NCBI GenBank assembly: GCA_964479665.1
Contig: CAYZNN010000010.1
Coordinates: forward strand, 27,813 to 91,812
Source of the DNA: UBA2287 sp964479665
GTDB lineage: Bacteria > Bacteroidota > Bacteroidia > Bacteroidales > Tenuifilaceae
Direction: 5' to 3'
DNA length: 64,000 nucleotides
Shown one piece after another: positions 17,842-26,248 of this stretch. The notes under the pieces are model-generated. The model saw only the letters and a list, made by a program, of their open reading frames with translations, was not told where the DNA came from and did not search any database. Numbering within the stretch: the stretch's first letter is position 1; every line of letters begins with the position of its first letter. The position numbers and the translations under genes are program-made.

Positions 17842-20001
17842 ATGAAACGATTACTTTCTTTCTTAAGCCTGTTTTTGCTAATTGCTATTCCTTCAATTGC
17901 CGATGAAGGGATGTGGCTCCCTCATTTAATTGGCAAGTACAACATTGCCGACATGAAAAAGCAAGGCTTCAAGCTTACTGCCGAAGACCTTTATAGCATT
18001 AATAAGCCCTCAATAAAGGATGCAATTGTTCACTTTGGGGGAGGATGCACAGGAGAACTCATTTCACCAAATGGGTTGCTAATAACTAATCACCATTGTG
18101 GCTTGGGTAGCATACAAAGGCATTCAACAATTGAAAACGACCACATTTCCAATGGTTTTTGGGCAATGTCGCAAGCTGAAGAATTACCAAATTCAAACTT
18201 AACTGTAACTTTCTTGGTTAAAATTGAAGATGTTACTAGTAGGGTTTTAAAAGGTATAGCTACCGGTATTAACGATAGTGAACGCGATCGAATAATATCT
18301 GCAAACTCTAGGGCCATTGCCGATTCGGCAACAAATGGTACGCACTATTCAGCTCGTATAGCACCCATGTATTACGGAAATCAGTATTTGCTTTATATTA
18401 ATGAGGTATTTCGCGATGTACGCTTGGTAGGAGCTCCTCCCAAATCTATTGGAAATTTCGGTGGCGATACCGACAATTGGATGTGGCCTCGTCATACTGG
18501 CGATTTTGCATTATTTCGCATTTATGCAAATAAAGATAATAAACCTGCAGAATACTCGCCCAATAATGTACCCTATAATCCAAAGTATTATCTGCCAATA
18601 TCTACAGGAGGGGTAAAGGAGAACGATTTTACAGTAGTTTACGGTTATCCAGGAACTACCCAACAATATATTACATCCTTCGAAGTTAATTACCTGATTA
18701 ATAATTCTAACCCTCTTAAAATTGGATTACGCAGCAAGCGACTTGAAATTATGGAGGGTTTTATGCAAAAAGACGATACCGTTCGAATTAAATATACAAG
18801 TAAGTATGCAGGTGTTGCCAACGCTTGGAAGAAGTGGATTGGGGAGAAGAATGGACTGATTCGTCTTAAAGCAGTTGACAAGAAACATGATTTGGAGAAT
18901 GCCTTTATTGCTTGGGCTTCATCCAGCTCCATATTAAATCAGCAGTACGGAAATATTCTACCCCGTTTAGCAGAATTAAATAGTGAAATGAAGCCATTAT
19001 TGCTGGCACGCGACCTCGAAAGGGAGGCATTCAAAGCAATTGAAATATTTCGATTTGTTTCAAATTTCAATACATTATTCGCTGAAGTGAATCGTTCAAA
19101 TCCTGATTCAACTCGAATAGCCAGCCTCTCCAAATCCTTATTAAGTACTTCCAAAAGTTTTTATAAGGATTATCATCTCCCAATCGATAAGAATGTGTTT
19201 GTTACTATGATGGAAGTTCTGCAAGAAAAGTTGCCATCAAACCTAACTCCACCTATATTAAAGATATACATCGAAGAATCAGAAGGAAATTGGAAGGCTG
19301 TTTCTCATTTGCTTTTTAAGCAATCGGTATTTGCCGATAGTTCTACTCTTTTACCCAACCTGCGTAACTTCTCAATATACAATGCTCAAACTTTATTTAA
19401 CGACCCACTTTTTCGAATAAATTTTCAGTTCGATAGCATCTATTCTATATCAGTAAACCCATTGTATTCAACCCTAATGGGTGAAACGAATACTCTCTAT
19501 AGGAACTACGTTAGGGGTTTAATGGAAATGCAACCATCCAAAACTTTTTATCCCGATGCCAACTCTACGCTTCGAATTACCTACGGAAAGGTGGGAGGCT
19601 ACTCGCCCCGCGATGCAGTTGACTATTTACCTGTAACCACTCTAGATGGTATTATTCAGAAATCCAAAATGGATGTGTACGATTATGTTGTGCCCGATAA
19701 ATTGTTGCAAATTCATGCTCAAAAAGATTACGGAAGGTGGGCACATAAGGGAACTGTACCCGTTGCCTTTATTGCTAGTAATCATACTTCAGGTGGAAAC
19801 TCTGGGAGTCCGGTATTAAATGCTAAAGGCCAGCTCATTGGTGTTAACTTCGACCGCGTTTGGGAAGGAACTATGAGTGATATTATGTTCGACCCTAACT
19901 ATTGTAGAAATATTTCTCTCGACATTAGGTATGTGCTTTTCATAGTTGATAAGTTTGCAGGAGCAGGTTACCTTATCAATGAAATGAAGTTGGTCGATTA
20001 A
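17842..20001 (+). CDS. S46 family dipeptidyl-peptidase, DPP11-type
   Basis: A 719-residue exported serine peptidase of family S46, which removes dipeptides from oligopeptides in the periplasm. The signal peptide is residues 1 to about 20; the ATG at 17842 places it correctly, while an upstream ATG at 17782 does not. The active site has ITNHHCG (His 84/85), HTGDFALFR (Asp 221) and GGNSGSP (Ser 654). Residue 672 in NFDRVW is Arg. In Porphyromonas enzymes the equivalent position 673 is Arg in DPP11 (Asp/Glu specific) and Gly in DPP7, so acidic P1 specificity is inferred. It fits a proteolytic lifestyle together with PepD, the POT transporter and the subtilase. Confidence 0.9.
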   Translation: MKRLLSFLSLFLLIAIPSIADEGMWLPHLIGKYNIADMKKQGFKLTAEDLYSINKPSIKDAIVHFGGGCTGELISPNGLLITNHHCGLGSIQRHSTIENDHISNGFWAMSQAEELPNSNLTVTFLVKIEDVTSRVLKGIATGINDSERDRIISANSRAIADSATNGTHYSARIAPMYYGNQYLLYINEVFRDVRLVGAPPKSIGNFGGDTDNWMWPRHTGDFALFRIYANKDNKPAEYSPNNVPYNPKYYLPISTGGVKENDFTVVYGYPGTTQQYITSFEVNYLINNSNPLKIGLRSKRLEIMEGFMQKDDTVRIKYTSKYAGVANAWKKWIGEKNGLIRLKAVDKKHDLENAFIAWASSSSILNQQYGNILPRLAELNSEMKPLLLARDLEREAFKAIEIFRFVSNFNTLFAEVNRSNPDSTRIASLSKSLLSTSKSFYKDYHLPIDKNVFVTMMEVLQEKLPSNLTPPILKIYIEESEGNWKAVSHLLFKQSVFADSSTLLPNLRNFSIYNAQTLFNDPLFRINFQFDSIYSISVNPLYSTLMGETNTLYRNYVRGLMEMQPSKTFYPDANSTLRITYGKVGGYSPRDAVDYLPVTTLDGIIQKSKMDVYDYVVPDKLLQIHAQKDYGRWAHKGTVPVAFIASNHTSGGNSGSPVLNAKGQLIGVNFDRVWEGTMSDIMFDPNYCRNISLDIRYVLFIVDKFAGAGYLINEMKLVD

Positions 20002-20107
20002 TCATCTAATACATTATGCTTAAATACTCTAGTATTATAATGGCTTGTTTTATACAATTTGTTTTTTTTGAATGATTCTAAATTGACCTTTTCATGCAAC
20101 ATTCAGG

Positions 20108-20143
20108 GTCCAAACATGATAATTGTCATGTTTGGGCTTTTTC
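20108..20143 (+). terminator. Terminator after the S46 peptidase gene
   Basis: The stem CCAAACATGA / TCATGTTTGG has loop TAATTG and is followed by GCTTTTTC. It lies about 107 bases after the stop codon. Confidence 0.75.
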
Positions 20144-20257
20144 ATTATTAATACATTTATCACAGACAATCAATTTGTTGCGAAAATTAGATACGTTAAA
20201 TAAATAACAGTGTTAATTTACTAACAAAATTTACTTAACCTTCAAAAAAAGAAAAAC

Positions 20258-20722
20258 ATGCCAGAAGTTAAAGAGTTGGTTAAAAAACTTGCCGATAAAT
20301 ACGGTAGAAGAAGGGATAGCCTCATGCCCATTTTACAAGGTGTTGTTGAGGAGAACCGTTACCTTTCCGATGTAGCTATGACCGAAATTGCTCGCGAGCT
20401 CGACATCGCATCAGCTGAGGTATTCGGTACAGCTTCTTTCTATTCGTTCCTGGACACTGAGCCAAGAGGAAAATACGTAATTAGGGTTTGCAAAACCATT
20501 ACCTGCGATATGCATGGTAAAAAGCGTATAATCGAAAAGATTGAGGATGTGCTCAAAATTAAGCTTGGCGAAACCACGCAGGACAAGAAGTTTACGCTTC
20601 TTACAACCAATTGCTTGGGTTGGTGCCATAAGGGGCCCGTTATGCTTATAAACGATACCCCTTACCCCGATTTGAATGAGACCAAGGTGACTGAAATTAT
20701 CATGGAGTACATGAGCAAATAA
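20258..20722 (+). CDS. hydC: NuoE-like [2Fe-2S] subunit of NAD-linked [FeFe]-hydrogenase (HydC, copy 1)
   Basis: A 154-residue thioredoxin-like ferredoxin subunit. The [2Fe-2S] ligands are C78 and C83 (CKTITC) and C119 and C123 (CLGWC), the NuoE pattern. The N-terminal helical region SLMPILQGVVEENRYL and the motif VFGTASFYSFL are also family features. It is the first gene of a hydCBA set and feeds electrons between NAD(H) on the NuoF-like subunit and the hydrogenase subunit. It has no Shine-Dalgarno sequence, unlike the gene that follows it by 15 bases. Cytoplasmic. Confidence 0.93.
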   Translation: MPEVKELVKKLADKYGRRRDSLMPILQGVVEENRYLSDVAMTEIARELDIASAEVFGTASFYSFLDTEPRGKYVIRVCKTITCDMHGKKRIIEKIEDVLKIKLGETTQDKKFTLLTTNCLGWCHKGPVMLINDTPYPDLNETKVTEIIMEYMSK

Positions 20723-20723
20723 C

Positions 20724-20730
20724 AAGGAGG
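20724..20730 (+). promoter_or_regulatory. Strong Shine-Dalgarno sequence before hydB copy 1
   Basis: AAGGAGG lies 7 bases before the ATG at 20738. A full anti-SD match is unusual in Bacteroidota and is shared with the second hydrogenase operon. Confidence 0.85.
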
Positions 20731-20737
20731 CAAAACA

Positions 20738-21898
20738 ATGGAAAACGTAAAAAGAGTCGATTTAATATTCGGGGAGTATACTTCCGAAAAGTATAAAGTA
20801 CTCGAAGATACCCTTAAAAAATCGAGTGAACAAATAATTAACGAAATGATTGTATCGGGTCTAAAGGGGCGTGGTGGAGCTGGTTTCTTAACTGGTTTGA
20901 AATGGAAATATACTGCTGCCGAAAAGGATCCCGATAAGTATGTTGTTTGCAACGCCGATGAGGGCGAACCTGGCACCTTTAAGGATCGCGAAATTTTAAC
21001 CAGGGTACCACGTAAGGTATTTAGCGGAATGGCTATTTGCGGAAAGGCTATTGGATCTAAAAAGGGTTTTATGTATTTAAGGGGTGAATACCGTTATATG
21101 CTTTCCGATTTAATGGCCGAACTCAACATTTACCACGAGCATGCCAAAAAGTTTAATTTAGATTTCACTATCGAAATTCGCATGGGTAACGGAGCTTACA
21201 TTTGCGGCGAAGAGTCTGCTCTTTTCGAATCGATTGAAGGTAAACGCGGCGAGCCTCGCAATAAGCCTCCTTATCCAACCGTGTCGGGTGTGTTTAGCAA
21301 ACCAACCGTTATTAATAACGTTGAAACCTTTGTGAATGCCGTAATGATTATGAAGTACGGTGCAGAGGAGTTTAAAAAACTAGGAACTACCGACTCGCGC
21401 GGCTCGAAAGTGTTTAGCGTATCGGGTGATACTCCAAAAGCTGGCATTTACGAACTTGAATTAGGTATGACAGTTGCCCAGTTTGTTGAGGAATTTGGCG
21501 ATGGCGATACCAAAGCGGTTCAGGTTGGAGGTGCTTCGGGTTTTTGCGTGCCACGTAAAAAGTTTAAGGATACTATTATTGGCTTCGAGGGTGTTCCCAC
21601 TGGGGGCTCAATGATGATTTTCAACAGTTCAAGGTCAATGTACAACGTACTTCATAACTATCTCGATTTCTTCGAGGAGGAGTCGTGTGGTCAGTGCACC
21701 CCTTGTCGAGTTGGCTGTCAGCAACTTCTCAAAGGAATTCGTGCGGTGAAAAAAGGCGAAAAGCCATCGAATTATCTAAATCAGCTGCTTCAACTTTCCG
21801 AAACCATGAAAATTACTGCAAAGTGTGGTTTGGGTCAGTCGGTTGCCAACTCCTTTTCATCAATAGTTGAAAACTTCAGAGAGGAAATGATTTACTAA
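20738..21898 (+). CDS. hydB: NuoF-like NADH/FMN subunit of [FeFe]-hydrogenase (HydB, copy 1, short form)
   Basis: A 386-residue flavoprotein that exchanges electrons with NAD(H). The FMN/NADH site is GLKGRGGAGFLTGLKW (41-56), followed by NADEGEPGTFKDREI. The C-terminal [4Fe-4S] site is CGQCTPCRVG (C317, C320, C323), with the fourth ligand in AKCGLGQS. It lacks both the N-terminal thioredoxin-like ferredoxin domain and the C-terminal two-cluster ferredoxin domain that the copy at 28413 has, so its electron wiring is simpler. Between hydC and hydA in one transcript. Confidence 0.93.
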   Translation: MENVKRVDLIFGEYTSEKYKVLEDTLKKSSEQIINEMIVSGLKGRGGAGFLTGLKWKYTAAEKDPDKYVVCNADEGEPGTFKDREILTRVPRKVFSGMAICGKAIGSKKGFMYLRGEYRYMLSDLMAELNIYHEHAKKFNLDFTIEIRMGNGAYICGEESALFESIEGKRGEPRNKPPYPTVSGVFSKPTVINNVETFVNAVMIMKYGAEEFKKLGTTDSRGSKVFSVSGDTPKAGIYELELGMTVAQFVEEFGDGDTKAVQVGGASGFCVPRKKFKDTIIGFEGVPTGGSMMIFNSSRSMYNVLHNYLDFFEEESCGQCTPCRVGCQQLLKGIRAVKKGEKPSNYLNQLLQLSETMKITAKCGLGQSVANSFSSIVENFREEMIY

Positions 21899-21935
21899 TC
21901 TGAAGGACACTTCATTAATAAAAAGACTAAAGAAA

Positions 21936-23720
21936 ATGGCTGAAAAAATAAAAGTTACAATAGATGGCATTGCACTCGAAGTTGAAAAGGGAATTTCAAT
22001 TCTAGATGCCGCCAAAAAGGCGAATGTTCGCATTCCAACTCTTTGTTATCACGAAGACCTTTGTATAGCCGGTAATTGCCGCGTTTGCGTAGTAGAGGTT
22101 GAAGGGCGCAGAACTCTTGTTGCATCATGCGCTGTACCTGCCGAAGAGGGTATTGTTGTTAAAACCACAACTCCTAAGGTTCGTAAGGCTCGCACCGATA
22201 TAATTTCGTTACTCGTTTCGGAGCACAATACCCAATGCACAATCTGCTACCGCAGCACCAACTGCGAATTACAATCGCTTGCATCCGAGTATAATGTCGA
22301 CTCGGAAAGGTACTTAAGCGTACTGAAACCCAATATTAAGGTCGATAAGTCGTCGTATTCTATTGAAAAGGACGATAGCAAATGCGTACGTTGCCAGCGC
22401 TGCGTTAGAACCTGCGCCGAACTACAGCACGTAAATGCCATTACCGTTGCTCATAAAGGAAAAGACATGAAAATTTCGACTTTCATGGATTTACCAATGA
22501 ACGATGTGGTTTGCGTAAACTGCGGACAGTGTGTTACACACTGTCCAACCGGTGCGCTTACCGAAAGGCGATACTACCACGAAATTTGGGATGCCATTGG
22601 CGACCCCGATAAGCATGTTATTATAAATACTGCGCCTTCGGTTCGCGTTGCACTTGGAGAAATGCTTGGGTTCCCAGTTGGTACTCGTGTTACTGGCAAA
22701 ATGGTTACTGCCCTAAAGAAGATTGGCTTCGACTCTGTTCTCGATACCGACTTTACCGCCGACTTAACCATTATTGAAGAAGGTAACGAGTTTCTCGAAA
22801 GGGTTACAAAGGCTCTGAAACATGGTGAAAAGGTTGCTCTACCTATGATTACTTCGTGTTCGCCCGGATGGGTTAAGTTTATTGAGCATATGTACCCCGA
22901 GCACCTCGATCATTTGTCGACCTGCAAGTCGCCACAGCAAATGTTTGGTGCGCTAGCCAAATCTTTTTATGCCGAGAAATTAGGTGTTGATCCTTCGAAA
23001 ATTGTGAGCGTTGCAGCTATGCCTTGCGCAGCTAAAAAGTTCGAAGCGAATCGTCCCGAAATGAAATCGAGCGGATACCAAGATGTTGATGCTGGCTTAA
23101 CCACTCGCGAAATTGGGCATATGATTAAGCAGTCGGGTCTCGATTTCTTTAATCTACCCGATTCGGCTTACGACAGCTACATGGGCGAATCATCGGGAGC
23201 AGCAGTTATTTTTGGTGCAACCGGAGGTGTTATGGAGGCTGCTCTTCGTACTGTTTATGAGGTGGTTACTGGACGCGAGGTGCCATTCAAAAACCTTGCA
23301 ATTACCCCTGTTCGTGGTCTCGAGGGCATAAAAGAAGCTGTAATAAAACTTGAAAATGTACTTCCTTCTTTCAATTTCCTTGAGGGTGTTGAGGTTAAAG
23401 TGGCTATTGCCCACGGATTAAAGAACGCACGCATTATAATGGATCAGATTAAGGATGGCAAGTCGCCCTACCATTTCATCGAAATTATGGCATGCCCTGG
23501 CGGATGTATTGGTGGTGGTGGTCAGCCCATTCCTACAACCAATGAGGTTCGCAAAAAGCGTATTGCTGCAATTTACGCCGAAGACGAGGGGATGCCTATT
23601 CGTAAGTCGCACGAGGTTCCCGAAATTAAGCGTATTTATGCAGAATACCTCGAGAAGCCACTTGGTCACAAGTCGCACCATTTGCTTCATACGCACTACA
23701 CAAAGCGTAACAGATACTAA
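21936..23720 (+). CDS. hydA: [FeFe]-hydrogenase catalytic subunit HydA (copy 1, TSCSP variant)
   Basis: A 594-residue NAD-linked group A type hydrogenase. In order: a [2Fe-2S] domain (C37, C48, C51, C65), a His-Cys [4Fe-4S] site (H97, C101, C104, C110), two ferredoxin clusters (C150-C160 and C193-C203), the H-cluster domain, and the small-subunit-like tail with SHHLLHTHY. H-cluster motifs are TSCSPGW (306-312), MPCAAKK (C364) and MACPGGCIGGGG (C520, C524). The first motif has Ser where most enzymes, and the second copy here, have a second Cys. With HydB/HydC it should couple NADH, and perhaps ferredoxin, to H2. No HydEFG maturases lie in the window. Confidence 0.93.
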   Translation: MAEKIKVTIDGIALEVEKGISILDAAKKANVRIPTLCYHEDLCIAGNCRVCVVEVEGRRTLVASCAVPAEEGIVVKTTTPKVRKARTDIISLLVSEHNTQCTICYRSTNCELQSLASEYNVDSERYLSVLKPNIKVDKSSYSIEKDDSKCVRCQRCVRTCAELQHVNAITVAHKGKDMKISTFMDLPMNDVVCVNCGQCVTHCPTGALTERRYYHEIWDAIGDPDKHVIINTAPSVRVALGEMLGFPVGTRVTGKMVTALKKIGFDSVLDTDFTADLTIIEEGNEFLERVTKALKHGEKVALPMITSCSPGWVKFIEHMYPEHLDHLSTCKSPQQMFGALAKSFYAEKLGVDPSKIVSVAAMPCAAKKFEANRPEMKSSGYQDVDAGLTTREIGHMIKQSGLDFFNLPDSAYDSYMGESSGAAVIFGATGGVMEAALRTVYEVVTGREVPFKNLAITPVRGLEGIKEAVIKLENVLPSFNFLEGVEVKVAIAHGLKNARIIMDQIKDGKSPYHFIEIMACPGGCIGGGGQPIPTTNEVRKKRIAAIYAEDEGMPIRKSHEVPEIKRIYAEYLEKPLGHKSHHLLHTHYTKRNRY

Positions 23721-23738
23721 AAAATTACTTCTATTCTG

Positions 23739-23767
23739 GAAAGGGGCATTTTTTGCCCCTTTTTTAA
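23739..23767 (+). terminator. Terminator after hydA copy 1
   Basis: The stem AAAGGGGCA / TGCCCCTTT has a TTTTT loop followed by TTT. It ends the first hydrogenase operon before the regulatory cassette. Confidence 0.9.
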
Positions 23768-23922
23768 TTGCATACTGAGCAATTTATCTTTATAATGCAA
23801 CATTGAATTGCCCCACTTTCTTAGTCTGAGTTAACCAATTTCAATTAAAAAAGTATTTTAAAGATTCCGATAAATATGTTGTTAAAAATATAACAATAAT
23901 TTTTCTGTAGCGTATTCAATAG

Positions 23923-23930
23923 TACTTTTG
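23923..23930 (+). promoter_or_regulatory. Candidate -7 box for the regulatory cassette
   Basis: TACTTTTG fits TAnnTTTG and lies 36 bases before the ATG at 23967. The upstream region is T-rich (TTTTTC near 23900) without a clear TTTG. It suggests the cassette has its own promoter. Confidence 0.45.
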
Positions 23931-23966
23931 CATTACTTTTTGAAGTATAAACATAATCTTTTCAAA

Positions 23967-24311
23967 ATGAAGTTGAGTGAGGTTTTAGGCATTGTTGAGG
24001 GTAAGGTTCTATGCTGTGAGCAACATTTGTATAGGGAGGTCGATTTCGCTTTCTCATCGGATTTAATGAGCGATGTTTTAACAACCCAGATCGATAAAAT
24101 GCTGCTATTGACCGGATTAGCCAATGTTCAGGCTATACGTACCGCCGAAATGTCGGATATTGGTTGTATAGTTTTCGTTCGAAACAGAAAGGTTACCGAC
24201 GAAATGGTTCAACTTGCCATAGAAAGCGGCATTGTGCTTATTGAGTGCAAATGGACTATGTTCAGAGCCTCTGGCGAATTGTACGCAAAGGGCCTTAAGC
24301 CAGTATTTTAA
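23967..24311 (+). CDS. DRTGG-domain protein 1
   Basis: A 114-residue single-domain protein resembling the DRTGG domain, named for a motif seen in phosphotransacetylase N-terminal regions and CBS-domain proteins. Core features are an N-terminal KLSEVLGIVEGKVL strand-helix, REVDFAFSSDLMSDVL at the motif position (the DRTGG residues themselves are not kept), and a last region GIVLIECKWTMFRASGELY. It is paralogous to the protein at 26249, which shares SDLMSDV/SDLLSDV and the SGELY ending. A ligand-sensing role is plausible but unproven. The ATG at 23967 is chosen because upstream codons contain the promoter region. First gene of the cassette between the two hydrogenases. Confidence 0.75.
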   Translation: MKLSEVLGIVEGKVLCCEQHLYREVDFAFSSDLMSDVLTTQIDKMLLLTGLANVQAIRTAEMSDIGCIVFVRNRKVTDEMVQLAIESGIVLIECKWTMFRASGELYAKGLKPVF

Positions 24312-24326
24312 ATTTAACCTAACGCA

Positions 24327-24740
24327 ATGAAGTTTCGCTACGAAATACAAGGAGCCGATTTTACCAATGCCGGTTTAGCGTCGAGCCAAGTTAAAAAGGT
24401 GCTCAAGCAGCTTAATGTCGACCCAAAGTTGGTTAAGCGGGTGGTGGTTTGTTTGTACGAAGCCGAGGTTAATGTGGTGGCCCACGCATGGAACGGAGCA
24501 ATTGATGTAGAAATATCGACTGAAAAAATATCGATGGTACTAACCGATCAGGGCCCCGGTATTCCCGATATTCCTTTGGCAATGCAAAAGGGTTACTCTA
24601 CGGCTTCGCCGCAGGTGCGCGAAATGGGCTTTGGAGCGGGAATGGGACTACCCAACATTCAGGCCAATGCCGACGAGTTCAGGATTAACAGCATTGTTAA
24701 CGAGGGCACTGTTGTCGAAATAGTTGTGTATCTTTCGTAA
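24327..24740 (+). CDS. RsbW/RsbT-like GHKL ATPase (anti-sigma-factor kinase family)
   Basis: A 137-residue stand-alone ATPase domain of the GHKL type. Visible boxes are N (CLYEAEVNVVAHAW), G1 (LTDQGPGIPDIPLAMQKGYST) and G2 (GFGAGMGLPNIQANAD). There is no phospho-acceptor His domain or receiver, so it resembles the serine kinases RsbT/RsbW/SpoIIAB rather than a histidine kinase. Its protein substrate is unknown: no anti-anti-sigma (STAS) gene or sigma factor is in the cassette. It lies 15 bases from both the DRTGG gene and the hydrogenase-like gene, which points to joint function. Confidence 0.8.
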   Translation: MKFRYEIQGADFTNAGLASSQVKKVLKQLNVDPKLVKRVVVCLYEAEVNVVAHAWNGAIDVEISTEKISMVLTDQGPGIPDIPLAMQKGYSTASPQVREMGFGAGMGLPNIQANADEFRINSIVNEGTVVEIVVYLS

Positions 24741-24755
24741 AATTAGCGAATTGCA

Positions 24756-26132
24756 ATGGAACGTAGGGATTTTCATCACGCACTTAAAATTGACCGAGAC
24801 ATATGCATTGGATGCTCCCACTGCATGAGGGTTTGCCCTACCGAAGCCCTTCGGGTGAAAGATGGCAAAGCCCAGCTTTACGAAAATCGATGCGTCGATT
24901 GTGGTGAATGCTTTAAGGTTTGCCCTGTTCGAGCTATATACATTGAGCAGGACGACTATCGTCAGATTTTCAACTTTAAATACAGGGTAGCGCTGACCCC
25001 ATCGGTGTTTTTCGGCCAATTTTCCGATAATGTCAGCCCTGCCACCGTGCAGCAGTCGATGCTCGAAATAGGCTTTACCGATGTTTTCGAACTCGAAAAT
25101 TCTGCCGAAATTTTAAGTCATGCCATAAACCGCTACATAGCGTCACCAAGGGTATCAAAGCCAATTATTTCATCGTTTTGCCCTGCAATTATTCGACTAA
25201 TTCAGGTTAAATTTCCTGCCTTGGTCGACAATATACTGCTACTTCAGCCCCCACTAGATATTTCGGCAAACTACTACAAGAAGAAATTTATCGACCAGGG
25301 TGCAACCCCCAATGAGATTGGAATTTTTTACATTACTCCATGTGCCGCCAAAATAGCCGCCATTAAGAGCCCGGTTGGCGATGATGCCTCGGAGGTTTCG
25401 GGAGTAATTAACATGGATACCATGTATAACCTAGTGCTTAAGAATATTAAGCAAAAGGGAAGCGACAATCAGAAGCCCGTAATGCAGCCATACATTAAGG
25501 GTAAAAGCATGATGTGGAGCCTTACCAATGGCGAATCGGGCCATATTAATGGTCGCTGCCTGGCCATCGATGGTATATCGAGTGCAATTGAGTTTCTCGA
25601 AAAGCTCGAAAACGAAGAGGAGTCGGATATCGATTTTCTCGAAATTCGCTCGTGCGACGAAGGTTGTGCAGGTGGTGTACTTTGCTACGGTAACCGTTTT
25701 CTAACGGTAGAGCGAATGCGTAAACGATCGAAGCAAATGGGAACAACTCAAGCAGCTCCTGTAAATACACCTGCTGCCGATATGTGGGATTACTATCCAT
25801 ACCTGCTTCAGAAAATGGCTATTGCTCCAGTAAAACCTCGAAGCATGGTGAAACTCGACGAGGATATGGCTCGCGCTATGAAAAAAATGGAACGGGTTCG
25901 CCGTTTAATGCGTTTTTTGCCAGGTATTGATTGTGGCGTTTGCGGTGCTCCAACGTGTCAGGCTTTAGCCGAGGACATTGTGCAGGGTAGGGGAGCCATT
26001 TCGGAATGCGTATTCATTCAGAAAAATATGGAGCAAACCCGAAAGCTACACCCCGATCACTCGTACCGAATAATGGAGCGCATTTGGGGAAAAGATCGCT
26101 TTTCAATAGATGGCAATAAAAGAAACGGCTAA
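24756..26132 (+). CDS. Divergent [FeFe]-hydrogenase-like protein, putative H2 or redox sensor
   Basis: A 458-residue soluble protein. Two [4Fe-4S] ferredoxin motifs (C17-C27, C46-C56) lead into an H-cluster domain. A last domain, IDCGVCGAPTC from C393, is of the PF04060 type [4Fe-4S] fold. All four likely H-cluster cubane ligands remain: C142 in SSFCP, C196 in TPCAAK, C300 and C304 in SCDEGC. The usual proton-relay Cys is Phe 141, MPC has become TPC, and the GGGxP tail of motif 3 is lost. Such changes recall the putative sensory groups C and D rather than turnover enzymes. Its neighbours are an RsbW-like ATPase and DRTGG proteins. Sensor function is inferred. Confidence 0.8.
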   Translation: MERRDFHHALKIDRDICIGCSHCMRVCPTEALRVKDGKAQLYENRCVDCGECFKVCPVRAIYIEQDDYRQIFNFKYRVALTPSVFFGQFSDNVSPATVQQSMLEIGFTDVFELENSAEILSHAINRYIASPRVSKPIISSFCPAIIRLIQVKFPALVDNILLLQPPLDISANYYKKKFIDQGATPNEIGIFYITPCAAKIAAIKSPVGDDASEVSGVINMDTMYNLVLKNIKQKGSDNQKPVMQPYIKGKSMMWSLTNGESGHINGRCLAIDGISSAIEFLEKLENEEESDIDFLEIRSCDEGCAGGVLCYGNRFLTVERMRKRSKQMGTTQAAPVNTPAADMWDYYPYLLQKMAIAPVKPRSMVKLDEDMARAMKKMERVRRLMRFLPGIDCGVCGAPTCQALAEDIVQGRGAISECVFIQKNMEQTRKLHPDHSYRIMERIWGKDRFSIDGNKRNG

Positions 26133-26248
26133 AAAACTTGATAAGGGTATTTTATTGTTTGAACAATTGAACGCAAGAACAATCCAATAACTGAATAACT
26201 CAATAACCGATAACAGACAACTGACAACCGACAACAAAATAATCCACC

